A stretch of DNA of 23,596 nucleotides, from positions 1 through 23,596 of the forward strand of contig CAAFEY010000055.1 of assembly GCA_900761995.1 (NCBI GenBank), read 5' to 3'. A program made the position numbers and the translations under genes. The notes beneath the pieces were generated by a model. That model saw only the letters and a list, made by a program, of their open reading frames with translations. It had not been told where the DNA came from and made no database searches. Positions 14,731-22,622 of the stretch are shown here, piece after piece. This DNA comes from an uncultured Collinsella sp. Lineage in GTDB: Bacteria; Actinomycetota; Coriobacteriia; Coriobacteriales; Coriobacteriaceae. Each line of letters starts with the position of its first letter. The stretch's first letter is position 1.

Positions 14731-17202
14731 CTACTGTGATGCAATCTGCGCGAGGCGAGCGCGTGCGACTGCCGCCTGACCGTAGGCGATGCAGCCGTCA
14801 TTGACGGGTACGGTGTGGGGGACAAGGACAGTAGGGCCTGCGCTTTTGAGCTCGCGGGTGAGGAGCTGAAGCAGAAGTCGGTTCATGAACACGCCGCCCG
14901 AGAGCGCGACGGTGTCGATGCCCTCGTGCACGCAGATATCGCTGGCGATACGCGCCGAGGAGCGCGCGACGGCGACATGGAAGTCGAGTGCGAGCCTGTC
15001 GGCGGGCGCTCCGGCTTCAATTCCTCCCAAAAGTGCCTCAAAGAGTGCTTTCTGGTCCAGAACATAGGGGCCGTCCAGCCACGATGGGCCAGATGCGAAA
15101 TAGCCGGCGTTGTCGTCGGGAAAATGGGCGATTTCGTTGTCGAGCGCGCGCCAGGCGGCGGCCTCAAGCTCGATGGCGGGTTCGCCCTCGTAGGTTGCCT
15201 TGTCGCAGATGCCCAGAATCGCTGCCGCGGCATCAAAGAGACGCCCCATGCTGCTGGTGCGCGGGCTGTTGATGCCGTGCTCGATCATGGTGGCTGTCAC
15301 GCTGCGCGTTTGCTCGTCGAGGCTGCCCAAAAGCCGAGCGGCGCCTGGGTGCTCGAGCAGACCGAGCTCACTGAGCAGGGCAAAGGCGTTGCGGCGGGCG
15401 TCGCGCACGGAGGCCGCCCCGCCGGGGAGCGCCCAGGTGAGCAAATGCGCGGCGCGCTCAAAGCCGCCAAGGCCGGCAACAAGAAACTCGCCGCCCCAAA
15501 TGGTCCCATCGGTGCCGGCGCCGGTGCCGTCAAAGGCGATGCCAAGGACACGCGCGTCGGTTGTAAGCTGGCCCGCGGCGATGGCCTCGGCCATTACGCT
15601 CGCGATATGCGCATGATGGTGCTGCACCTCGACGAGCGGCAGATTGTGCTCCCGTGCCTGCTCGCGCGCCCACTGGCTCGATAGATAGCTGGGGTGCAAA
15701 TCGCAGGCCAAGGCGGCGGGCGCCAAGTCAAAGAGATCTTCCAAGCGCGTGCGCGCGGCGTTCCAGGCATCGAAGGTCTCGCCGTTTTCAACATCGCCGA
15801 TATGCTGCGACACAAAACAGGTTGCCTCGCCGTTCGTCCCTTCACGCGTGAGCGCAATCGTGGCCTTTTGTTGTGGCCCGCAGGCGAGCACGCAGGACGG
15901 AGCGCCGTCGAGCGCCGGCAACGGCAACGGCTGGGGTGCATATCCGCGAGCGCGGCGCACGGGCATAACGGCGCCGTCGACCACGCGCACCACGGAATCG
16001 TCATAGCGCGAGAGAATCGCTCGATCGTTGCCGAGCAGCGCGTCGGCAATGCCGGCGGCAACGAGGCGCTCCCAGGCAAGATCGTCATCGGTCTCGATGG
16101 GCTCTTCGCTCAGGTTGCCGCTGGTCATGACGAGCGCGTGCATACCGCAGGCTTCTGCCACGGCAAGCAACAGATGTTGAAGCGGCGTATAGGGGGGCAT
16201 AACGCCGAGCTCAGGAAGGTCGCGCGCGACGGACGGCGCGAGAGCGAGGATGTCGGGGGAACCGTCGTTGCTCTCGCCAACAGTGCGCCGGCGCAGCAGC
16301 ACAATGGGGCGGATACTGCCGGCGAGCAGATCGCGCTCAGCGTCGTCGATATGGCACAGGCGCCCGGCATCGGCAAGACTGCGCACCATGACGGCAAGCG
16401 GCTTATTGCTGCGACGCTTGCGACGGCGCAGCTCGGCCACCGCCTGCTCGTTGGCAGCGTCACAGGATAGATGGAATCCGCCCAGGCCCTTGATGGCGAC
16501 GATGCCACCGCTGGCCAGCAGCTCAACGCAGCGCTCGATGATAGCGTCGCTGGCCTCGCGTGTGGTGCCGACGGCCGGTGTCGCGGACGAATTCCCGCAC
16601 GCATCGCCGTTCACAGCCTCGCGCCACGTAATATGCGGCCCGCAATCAAAGCAGGCATCGGGCTGCGCGTGAAAACGCCGGTCGAGTGGGTCGGCATACT
16701 CCGCGGCGCAGGAGGGGCACATGGGAAAACAATCCATCGAGGTGGCCGCTCGGTCATAGGGCAGCGAGCGAATGATGGTAAAGCGCGGTCCGCAATTGGT
16801 GCAGTTGATAAAAGGGTAGTGATAGCGCCGATCGGCGGGGTCGAACAACTCGCGCAGACAATCATCGCAGGTGGCGATATCGGGTGAGACGAGCGTGGTG
16901 TGCGCGGTCTGATCCTGCGATGCCACAATGCGAAAACCCTGTTCATTGGCGGCATCCCAACCGTTGGCTGCCAAGCCCACAACCTCGACATGCTCTACGC
17001 GGGCTGCCGCAGGCGCATGCTCAGAAAGCGCGGCAACAAAAGCATCGAGCGCATCGGCCGGAGCGTGCGCCTCGATATGCACGCCGTCGCCCGCGTTGAG
17101 CACCCATCCGCAAATGCCATGCGCCATGGCCTCGCGATACACAAACGGCCGCATGCCGACGCCCTGCACAATGCCCGTTACATGGATATGCGCATGTCGC
17201 AT
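14731..17202 (-). CDS. hypF: Carbamoyltransferase HypF
   Basis: 823 aa, slightly longer than the usual 750-780. HypF turns carbamoyl phosphate and ATP into carbamoyl adenylate and transfers the carbamoyl group to the HypE C-terminal Cys. Domains in order: acylphosphatase-like (1-95, VQGVGMRPFVYREA), two zinc fingers (C112/C115/C134/C137 and C162/C165/C184/C187), a YrdC-like domain (about 215-405, GIVAIKGLGGFHLSCDA, KPLAVMVRS) and a C-terminal Kae1/HypF carbamoyl-transfer domain (VEVQHHHAHIASVMAE, GIAFDGTGAGTDGTIWGGE, ALSGGVFMN). ATG 17202 has AAGGAGG 5 bases upstream. It follows nikR by 29 bases and comes before hypCDE, so nickel sensing and maturation share a strand and probably a transcript. 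Confidence 0.96.
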   Translation of the reverse strand: MRHAHIHVTGIVQGVGMRPFVYREAMAHGICGWVLNAGDGVHIEAHAPADALDAFVAALSEHAPAAARVEHVEVVGLAANGWDAANEQGFRIVASQDQTAHTTLVSPDIATCDDCLRELFDPADRRYHYPFINCTNCGPRFTIIRSLPYDRAATSMDCFPMCPSCAAEYADPLDRRFHAQPDACFDCGPHITWREAVNGDACGNSSATPAVGTTREASDAIIERCVELLASGGIVAIKGLGGFHLSCDAANEQAVAELRRRKRRSNKPLAVMVRSLADAGRLCHIDDAERDLLAGSIRPIVLLRRRTVGESNDGSPDILALAPSVARDLPELGVMPPYTPLQHLLLAVAEACGMHALVMTSGNLSEEPIETDDDLAWERLVAAGIADALLGNDRAILSRYDDSVVRVVDGAVMPVRRARGYAPQPLPLPALDGAPSCVLACGPQQKATIALTREGTNGEATCFVSQHIGDVENGETFDAWNAARTRLEDLFDLAPAALACDLHPSYLSSQWAREQAREHNLPLVEVQHHHAHIASVMAEAIAAGQLTTDARVLGIAFDGTGAGTDGTIWGGEFLVAGLGGFERAAHLLTWALPGGAASVRDARRNAFALLSELGLLEHPGAARLLGSLDEQTRSVTATMIEHGINSPRTSSMGRLFDAAAAILGICDKATYEGEPAIELEAAAWRALDNEIAHFPDDNAGYFASGPSWLDGPYVLDQKALFEALLGGIEAGAPADRLALDFHVAVARSSARIASDICVHEGIDTVALSGGVFMNRLLLQLLTRELKSAGPTVLVPHTVPVNDGCIAYGQAAVARARLAQIASQ

Positions 17203-17231
17203 GCGACCCTCCTTCGTTGAAATGTGTGCTG

Positions 17232-17744
17232 TTACAGCCCCAGGCTCTGCTTGGTGGCGGCGCAGGTGAGCTCGCCGTGTTTGACGCCGCGCAGGCCCAG
17301 CAGGCGGTCGGCTAGTTCGTAGACGCGCTCGCCGCGACCCTTGAGCGCCAGAATCTCCAAGCAGTTGTGGTGATCCAGATGCACGTGCATGGTCGATACG
17401 ATCTCGTCGGTGTAGTCGTGCTGCACTTCGTCCAGGCGGCGCGTCAGGTCGCCGGTATGGTGGTCGTAGATCATGGTGAGCGACCCGATAACATGCTCAT
17501 CGGGCGTGCGCATCTGCTCCTTGGCGATCGAGGCGCGAATCAGGTCGCGCACGGCTTCGGAGCGGTTGGCCACGTCGCCGCGCCGCGCGATCTGTTCGTC
17601 AAAACGGCGCAGCAAGTCGTCCGGTGCGGTAACCGAAAAGCGGACCAGCTCGGAGCCGGAGCCACTACAGTGGCAGCCTGCGTCACCGCCCGCCCCGTGC
17701 GGATGCTCGTGCTCGTACCCGCAGCCGTGCTCGTGTTCGGCCAC
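17232..17744 (-). CDS. nikR: Nickel-responsive regulator NikR with His/Cys-rich N-terminal tail
   Basis: 170 aa against about 133 in E. coli. Ribbon-helix-helix DNA-binding domain at 32-75 (LVRFSVTAPDDLLRRFDEQI, then NRSEAVRDLIR), then the ACT-like nickel domain with the high-affinity site H109 (EVQHDY), H120 and H122 (MHVHLDHHNC) and C128. With nickel bound, NikR tetramers repress nickel uptake or nickel-enzyme genes. Odd: the first 26 residues carry six His and three Cys (H4, H6, C8, H12, H14, H16, C24, H25, C26), a metal-binding tail like those of HypB, SlyD or UreE and not part of the usual NikR. The start GTG 17744 lies one base after the stop of the upstream 82-aa gene, with a weak ribosome site, suggesting coupled translation. 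A later start cannot be ruled out, but no better one is seen before the DNA-binding domain. Confidence 0.93.
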   Translation of the reverse strand: MAEHEHGCGYEHEHPHGAGGDAGCHCSGSGSELVRFSVTAPDDLLRRFDEQIARRGDVANRSEAVRDLIRASIAKEQMRTPDEHVIGSLTMIYDHHTGDLTRRLDEVQHDYTDEIVSTMHVHLDHHNCLEILALKGRGERVYELADRLLGLRGVKHGELTCAATKQSLGL

Positions 17745-17745
17745 C

Positions 17746-17994
17746 TTACACCAGCTTCACGGAGCCGACGGAGTTGTGGTCGGCCTCGATGGCTTCCTCG
17801 TAGCCCTCGAGTGCGTCGTGGGCCTCGTGCAGCGCGGCCATGGCGGCCTCGAGCTTGGCGCCGATGCGCTCCATGTCAAAATTCTCGGTCGCATGCAGCA
17901 GCTGATGGCTCCACTCGTGAGCGAGCTCGATGGTGTCGTCGACCTGCTTGACGCTCATGGCAAGCTGGCGCATGTTCATTCCAACATCATGCAT
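17746..17994 (-). CDS. Small helical protein of unknown function upstream of nikR
   Basis: 82 aa. ATG 17994 has AAGGAG 7 bases upstream, so translation is well supported. The sequence is almost entirely helical, with two amphipathic stretches (MRQLAMSVKQVDDTIELAHE and MERIGAKLEAAMAALHEAHD), is acidic, has six His and no Cys, and has no membrane segment or signal peptide. It is the first gene of the run that continues into nikR (one base between) and hypF, so it is likely to work in nickel handling or hydrogenase maturation, perhaps as a metal-binding or dimeric adaptor; that is inference. It is not HypA or HypB. I do not recognise a family. Confidence 0.8.
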   Translation of the reverse strand: MHDVGMNMRQLAMSVKQVDDTIELAHEWSHQLLHATENFDMERIGAKLEAAMAALHEAHDALEGYEEAIEADHNSVGSVKLV

Positions 17995-18071
17995 GGGAAA
18001 TCTCCTTTTGTATGGGGCAGTTCAGTGGTTCAGATTTTACTACGCCCGCTCTGCGCGCAGTTGCATAAGAA

Positions 18072-18104
18072 AACGGGTACGAGTCTGTGCGACCCGCACC
18101 CGTT
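18072..18104 (-). terminator. Terminator-like hairpin downstream of trxA
   Basis: Read on the minus strand, 18104-18091 pairs with 18085-18072 over 14 bases with G-T pairs, loop GCACA, followed by TTTTCTTAT. It lies 111 bases after the trxA stop and before the start region of the 82-aa gene. The piece between it and trxA (18105-18215) holds nothing I can identify beyond a short stem TGCAC-TCG-GTGCA. Confidence 0.6.
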
Positions 18105-18215
18105 CACTGGGGGCTGTTTGTGACTACCATACTATCCGTGGTTGCACTCGGTGCATCCAGAAGTCCGGCGAGCGGTGCAAAAGCGCTCATAGACGGCGAG
18201 TAAGTAACAAGCGTA

Positions 18216-18536
18216 TTACAGATGCTTCTCCAGCAGCGCCTGCAGCCTCGCCTTGGGCAGAGCGCCAACCGAGCGGTCAATCTCCTCGCCGTTCTTAAAC
18301 ACAATCAGCGTGGGGATGCTCATGACGCCATACTTCATGGCCAGGTCCTGGTTGTCGTCGACGTTGCATTTGGCAACGGCAAGCTTGCCCGCCAGCTCAT
18401 CGGCAACCTCGTCAACGATGGGCGAGAGGGATCGACAGGGCCCGCACCACGGTGCCCAAAAATCAACCAGCACGGGCAGGCTGTCGTTAACGACGGAATC
18501 GAAGTTCTCGGGGGTAATCTGCTTAATGTCAGCCAT
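18216..18536 (-). CDS. trxA: Thioredoxin
   Basis: 106 aa, standard length. The active site WCGPC (C31, C34) follows VLVDFWAP, and the cis-proline is in SIPTLIVFKNGE. A cytoplasmic dithiol reductant for ribonucleotide reductase, peroxidases and others. ATG 18536 has GGAGG 5 bases upstream; the longer frame upstream has no support. A 7-bp hairpin (18555-18571) lies in the short leader. Not in an operon: the next gene on one side is divergent, and a terminator-like hairpin lies on the other. Confidence 0.95.
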   Translation of the reverse strand: MADIKQITPENFDSVVNDSLPVLVDFWAPWCGPCRSLSPIVDEVADELAGKLAVAKCNVDDNQDLAMKYGVMSIPTLIVFKNGEEIDRSVGALPKARLQALLEKHL

Positions 18537-18554
18537 GGTGACCTCCATAATGTG

Positions 18555-18644
18555 ACGCGGCTCAGCCGCGTAAAACTCAGTACGACCGTGCTTATACCCA
18601 GCCGCCCGCAAAGCAACCACTCGCGGGCGGCTCTTTTATATAAT
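18555..18644. promoter_or_regulatory. Divergent promoter region of trxA and the 191-aa gene, with two hairpins
   Basis: Minus strand: a -10 TATAAG at 18596-18591 for trxA with a poor -35, then a leader hairpin ACGCGGC/GCCGCGT (18555-18571). Plus strand: TATAAT at 18639-18644 for the 191-aa gene, again with a poor -35. Between them lies a strong inverted repeat, GCCGCCCGC (18601-18609) and GCGGGCGGC (18623-18631), followed on the plus strand by TCTTTTAT. It looks like a terminator, but no plus-strand gene precedes it nearby; it may be an operator for both promoters. Confidence 0.45.
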
Positions 18645-18672
18645 GGTGGGCACGCAAACGATTGGAGAGCGC

Positions 18673-19248
18673 ATGCCCACGTCACAAAGCCAGAAAAAAG
18701 AAGCCATCGCCCAGGCGACCGAGCAGGAGCTCGCATCGCTCGCGGGCCGTGGCGTGCGTATCGCGGGCAACGCGTGCTCGCCGATCGTGCTGGTCAAAGG
18801 CGATTTGGACGAGGCCGAGCGTTCGGGTGGCGAGCTTGCCGCCGGCCCGGATGGCGCGGCGTTGCGCAAGGCGCTTGGGGCCATCGGCTACGCGCCCGAG
18901 GATTTTTGCGTGCTGGCAAGCGTCGCCGGCGTGGGTGACGGAGCGGTCGCGGTGGGCGAGACTCTGCCGTGCGAGCTGTTCCGTGAGGCGCTTGAGGCTT
19001 TGGACCCCGAGGCGGTGCTGCTGCTCGACAACAACGCGGCTGACGCCATGCGCGAGACCTACGCCGATATGCTTGTGGCGATCGATGACTTCGACACCGC
19101 CATGCTCAAGCCCGGCCTGGTCGCCCATGTGCAGGGCCGCCGCGTGCTCGCACTCGACGGCTTTGAGGCAGCACTCACCGACAAGGCTGCTAAGCAGCGC
19201 ATGTGGGCATACATCAAGCAGCTGACCCCGGCAGCCGCGCCGCTGTAG
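18673..19248 (+). CDS. Protein resembling a degenerate uracil-DNA glycosylase fold
   Basis: 191 aa from ATG 18673, with GGAG 6-7 bases upstream; an in-frame ATG at 18643 overlaps the -10 box. No signal peptide or membrane helix. Read by eye the segments follow the order of family 4/5 uracil-DNA glycosylases: SPIVLVKGDLDEAERSGG where the catalytic GEAPG motif should be, GPDGAALRKALGAIGYAPED, LFREALEALDPEAVLLLDNN, then GRRVLALDGF where HPS should stand, and a last helix KQRMWAYIKQL. Both catalytic motifs and the cluster cysteines are missing, so it is unlikely to be an active glycosylase. Function unknown. Monocistronic and divergent from trxA. The fold assignment is an inference needing a profile or structure search. 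Confidence 0.6.
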   Translation: MPTSQSQKKEAIAQATEQELASLAGRGVRIAGNACSPIVLVKGDLDEAERSGGELAAGPDGAALRKALGAIGYAPEDFCVLASVAGVGDGAVAVGETLPCELFREALEALDPEAVLLLDNNAADAMRETYADMLVAIDDFDTAMLKPGLVAHVQGRRVLALDGFEAALTDKAAKQRMWAYIKQLTPAAAPL

Positions 19249-19302
19249 CGGATTGGCGCCGGCGAGCGATTGTCTGGCGGGCTCGAGATCGGCGCCGCAC
19301 TT

Positions 19303-20580
19303 CTACATCACAGCACGCAGCTCAAACCGATCGCCGTTAATGCGGAACTGACAGTTGCCGTTCATGCGCTCCACGGCAAGTTTGATGCTCTTGGTGCCAA
19401 AGCCGTGGCCCGCATGCCGGGTCACGGGCATGCCGTCGACCATGCGCGGCGCGCGGTCAAACGTGTTGGAAACTAACAGCAGCAGCTGGCCGTCCTCTAA
19501 TCGCAGGTCAAAGTCGACGAATCGCTTTCCTTGGGGTGCGGCGCTTGCGGCGGTGATAGCGTTTTCCAAGGCATTTGAGAGCACGCTAAACAGGTCGGCG
19601 TCACCTACGTGGATGGTTTCGGGTACGGTGGCGCGCAGGTTGGCGGTAATGCCGTTTCTATTGATATCCGAGTAAAATGACGAAAGCGCGATGTTTACGG
19701 TCTCGTTGGCGCAGAAGCGGCGTACGGCGGTGCGGTCGCCGGCTTCGCAGAGTTCGTCGATGCGTTTGAGCGCCTCGTCGGTGTGGCCCTCCTCAATTAA
19801 AGCGGCCAGGCCGCGTAGGAAGTGGCGCATATCGTGGCGAAGAATCGACAGCTCGCGCCCAGATTGACGCCAAGCCTCGAGCTCTTTGATGGCGGCGCTG
19901 TCGCGGGTTTCGAGCATCCAGCGCTCTCGCTCGGCGGTTTCCTTTTCTTCGTATTCGCGCAGGTAAACGGCAAGAAACATAAGGTAGAAGGCACAGAGCG
20001 CAAAGGCCAAAAACTCAACCGTTACCACCGAGCCCGAGTGGAACAGCGTGGTGTAGACGTTGGTGGCATAGTCAAAGACGTAATAGACGAGCGGCAGGAT
20101 TAAAAGGATGCCCAGCTCGGTGGTGCTTTTAATCGCCAAGCGCGGGCCGATGTCGCCGGCCCAATGCAACAGGACGGCAAAGACGGCGAGTGTGGTCGCG
20201 ATGCGCGCCAGATAGTACGCGATCTGAGAATCGGTTGCGGCAAATGCGGCAATGCCCATCCAATTGCTGAACTGGCAGCTCAGATAGGCACTCGTAATGC
20301 CGAGCACGGCAAGCAGCGGGCTCAGGCGGTAGCGCGCGCACAAATAGATGACGAGCGGCAGATGCACGACGAGCGGATATACCTGGCGGGCGAAAAGCTC
20401 GCCGCCGACGGCATTGGCGAGGCCAAATGCGCATCCAGTTACGGCACCGACCAGCACCAGTTCAAGCGCATGACGCCGGTTGATCTCGACACCGCACAGC
20501 GCCGCCGAGGCAAAGACGCCAAAGAGCAGCGTCGTGGCGTGGTGGATTGCCCAAAGGACCATTTCGACCGAGGAGACCAT
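19303..20580 (-). CDS. GHKL-type sensor histidine kinase (AgrC/LytS-like)
   Basis: 425 aa. Six or seven hydrophobic helices fill residues 8-206, a coiled linker follows (LREYEEKETAERER), then the kinase: phosphoacceptor H249 in LSILRHDMRHFLRG, N-box VLSNALENAI with N336/N340, and G-box AGHGFGTKSIK at 390-400. This is the type that pairs with LytTR regulators and often senses peptides or cell-envelope signals. The start at ATG 20580 shares its A with the regulator's stop TGA, so the two are translationally coupled, and GGGAG lies upstream. No peptide precursor (AgrD) or processing gene (AgrB) is adjacent, so the signal is unknown. Confidence 0.9.
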   Translation of the reverse strand: MVSSVEMVLWAIHHATTLLFGVFASAALCGVEINRRHALELVLVGAVTGCAFGLANAVGGELFARQVYPLVVHLPLVIYLCARYRLSPLLAVLGITSAYLSCQFSNWMGIAAFAATDSQIAYYLARIATTLAVFAVLLHWAGDIGPRLAIKSTTELGILLILPLVYYVFDYATNVYTTLFHSGSVVTVEFLAFALCAFYLMFLAVYLREYEEKETAERERWMLETRDSAAIKELEAWRQSGRELSILRHDMRHFLRGLAALIEEGHTDEALKRIDELCEAGDRTAVRRFCANETVNIALSSFYSDINRNGITANLRATVPETIHVGDADLFSVLSNALENAITAASAAPQGKRFVDFDLRLEDGQLLLLVSNTFDRAPRMVDGMPVTRHAGHGFGTKSIKLAVERMNGNCQFRINGDRFELRAVM

Positions 20581-21302
20581 CAGTGTCTCCCACCCTCAAA
20601 GCGCACCGCAAAGTAGGCGTCTTGGAATCCCTGCTTGCAACTGCGCGAAAGCGGGATGCACGCGCCCGAGCGCATGACGATGTCTGTGCGATCGAAGTGA
20701 TCGATATTGCGCAGGTTGACCTGGTAGCTGCGGTGGCATTTAAAGAAGGTGGCATTTTGCGCCAAACGGTCTTCGACGCTGCGGAATGATTCGAGTGCCT
20801 CGATATCGCGTCCGTCGCGCAGGTGGAAGACCACGTGCTTGTTGCGCGCCTCGGCATATTCGATGTCGGACAGGCGCAGGGCGTGGTAGCCAAAGGACGT
20901 TTTGATGACGAGTTCGTTGGTCGCTGCCGGGCGCATGCTCGAAAGCTCGTCGAGTAGCTGCGCCAGGCGTTCGTAAGTCACGGGCTTGAGCAGATAGTCG
21001 AAGGCACGGACCTCGTAGGACTCCAGTGCAAACTCGGGCGATGAGGTGAGAAACACCAGGCGCACGGCGGTATCGGCCTGGCGCAATTCGCGCGCGGTGT
21101 CCATGCCGTTGACGAGCGGCATGATCATGTCGAGCAGGATGATGTCGGCGCGCGACGCGGCATGGCGCGCCAGCAGGTCCTCGCCGCGCGTGACGAGCGC
21201 AACATCGACCGCCGTGCCCGTCTCGGTCGACCAACGGTCGATCATCCGGTGCAGTCTATCTAGAAAAGCGACGTCGTCGTCGCAGGCAATAATCTTAAGC
21301 AT
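20580..21302 (-). CDS. LytTR-family response regulator
   Basis: 240 aa. Receiver domain 1-120 with acidic pocket D8-D10 (ACDDD), phosphoacceptor D58 (ILLDMIMPLVNG), T/S in VFLTSSP and Lys in YLLKPV. A LytTR DNA-binding domain follows at about 135-235 (VIKTSFGYHALRLSDIEYAE, FFKCHRSYQVNLRNI). It acts on promoters of unknown genes after phosphorylation by the overlapping kinase. ATG 21302 has AAGGGGG upstream. The gene is first in a two-gene operon. Confidence 0.92.
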   Translation of the reverse strand: MLKIIACDDDVAFLDRLHRMIDRWSTETGTAVDVALVTRGEDLLARHAASRADIILLDMIMPLVNGMDTARELRQADTAVRLVFLTSSPEFALESYEVRAFDYLLKPVTYERLAQLLDELSSMRPAATNELVIKTSFGYHALRLSDIEYAEARNKHVVFHLRDGRDIEALESFRSVEDRLAQNATFFKCHRSYQVNLRNIDHFDRTDIVMRSGACIPLSRSCKQGFQDAYFAVRFEGGRH

Positions 21303-21508
21303 TCGGCCCCCTTAGTAGTTCGATTTTGCCACATTGGGTGCGGACCGCTCGCGGAGGCGTGTCCCATTTGCGCCCCGCGTCGTGCAACTCGCGCCGAGCG
21401 GTATTGCGGTGGCGAAAGATGCCTCCCGCGCCATCGAGAGCTCGGCTATCCTCAGCTTGCCAGTTCGAAAATGGACCTGCCACATGATTGAATCTTTATT
21501 TCAACTTT

Positions 21509-21558
21509 ACACCTAGGTTTACAGCTGTCTTGTCAGCTGTAAACCTAGGTGTCATACT
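21509..21558 (+). promoter_or_regulatory. nadA promoter with a 19-bp-armed palindromic operator
   Basis: Arms ACACCTAGGTTTACAGCTG (21509-21527) and its exact complement (21534-21552) around TCTTGT. A promoter fits inside: TTGTCA (21530-21535), 17 bases, CATACT (21553-21558), so a protein bound to the palindrome would cover the -35 and spacer. The centre, ACAGCTGTCTTGTCAGCTGT, resembles the NiaR (niacin-responsive) operator as I recall it. The rest of the gap 21303-21508 holds no supported gene; a 62-codon minus-strand frame (21295-21483) has no recognisable product. Confidence 0.7.
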
Positions 21559-21593
21559 AAAGCCCCAAGATTCGCCAAAAGAGAGGGGCCTTG

Positions 21594-22619
21594 ATGGCAC
21601 AGAGCGCGAACATGGATGCGTCGGAGCTCGCACGCGATATCGCGGCCGGCCTAGCATCGGCAACGACGGCAACGGAGCGCGCGGCACTGGTGCCCGCAGA
21701 GCTCGTCGAGGCCATTCAGCAACTAAAAACCCAACGTGACGCGGTGATCCTAGCGCACTATTACGTGGCTCCCGAGGTGCAGGCCGTGGCTGATTACGTC
21801 GGCGATAGCTTCTACCTGGCCAAGCTCGCCAAGAGCCTGCCACAGCGGACCATCGTGCTGTGCGGCGTGGAGTTTATGGGCGAGAGCGCCAAGCTGCTCA
21901 ACCCCACCAAGACCGTGCTGCTGCCCGAGCCGGGCGCGGATTGTCCCATGGCTCATATGGTCAAGCGCGAGACGGTCGACGCCGCCCGCGCCGAGTACGG
22001 CGACGACCTTGCCGTGGTGTGCTACGTCAACTCCACGGTTGAGATCAAGAGCTGGAGTGACGTGTGTGTCACCAGTTCCAACGCCGTCAAGATCGTGTCC
22101 GAGCTGCCGCAGCAGCACGTCCTGTTCATTCCCGACCAAAACCTGGGACGCTTCGTAGCCGAGCAGGTGCCGCAAAAGCACGTCATCCTCAACAACGGCT
22201 ACTGCCCGCGCCATCACATCATCACCGTCGAGCAGATCGTCGACGCGACGGAGGCCCACCCCGACGCGCTCGTGCTGGCGCACCCCGAGTGCAAGGCCGA
22301 CGTCCTGGCCGAGGCCGACTACATCGGCTCCACCGCCGGCATCATCAAGTATGCCGAGGAGTCCGACGCGAGCGAGTTCATCATCGTGACGGTTCGCGGC
22401 GTGCTCTACGAGCTCGAGCGCCGCTGCCAGGGCGCTGGCAAGAAGTTCTACTTCCCCGCGGTGCAGCCCACCTGCGTCAACATGGACCTCATCACGCTCG
22501 AAAAGCTCGTGCACTGCCTGGAGACGGGCGAGGGCGAGGTGCAGATCGGCGTCTCGGACGAGGCGGCAGACCAGGCCAAGCTCACGCTCGACCGTATGCT
22601 CGAGTACGCAGCGCGCTAG
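21594..22619 (+). CDS. nadA: Quinolinate synthase
   Basis: 341 aa from ATG 21594, with GAGAGGGG 5 bases upstream; the preceding TTG would add one residue. NadA condenses iminoaspartate with dihydroxyacetone phosphate to quinolinate using a 4Fe-4S cluster. Family motifs: ILAHYYVAPEVQAVADYVGD at 52-71, CGVEFMGESAK with C90, VNSTVEIKSWSDVCVTSSNA, FIPDQNLGR, GYCPRHH with C204, HPEC, GSTAGIIKY, and QPTCVNMDLI with C294; C90, C204 and C294 are the likely cluster ligands. First gene of the nadA-nadB operon for de novo NAD synthesis. Control by the upstream palindrome is likely. Confidence 0.96.
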   Translation: MAQSANMDASELARDIAAGLASATTATERAALVPAELVEAIQQLKTQRDAVILAHYYVAPEVQAVADYVGDSFYLAKLAKSLPQRTIVLCGVEFMGESAKLLNPTKTVLLPEPGADCPMAHMVKRETVDAARAEYGDDLAVVCYVNSTVEIKSWSDVCVTSSNAVKIVSELPQQHVLFIPDQNLGRFVAEQVPQKHVILNNGYCPRHHIITVEQIVDATEAHPDALVLAHPECKADVLAEADYIGSTAGIIKYAEESDASEFIIVTVRGVLYELERRCQGAGKKFYFPAVQPTCVNMDLITLEKLVHCLETGEGEVQIGVSDEAADQAKLTLDRMLEYAAR

Positions 22620-22622
22620 AAC

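Noticed and set aside
17995..18060. NikR operator before the 82-aa gene
   Set aside because: No GTATGA...TCATAC-type palindrome could be found there.
21295..21483. A 62-codon minus-strand frame before the LytTR regulator
   Set aside because: No domain and no ribosome site at its GTG start; it overlaps the regulator start. It may be a chance frame in a GC-rich leader.
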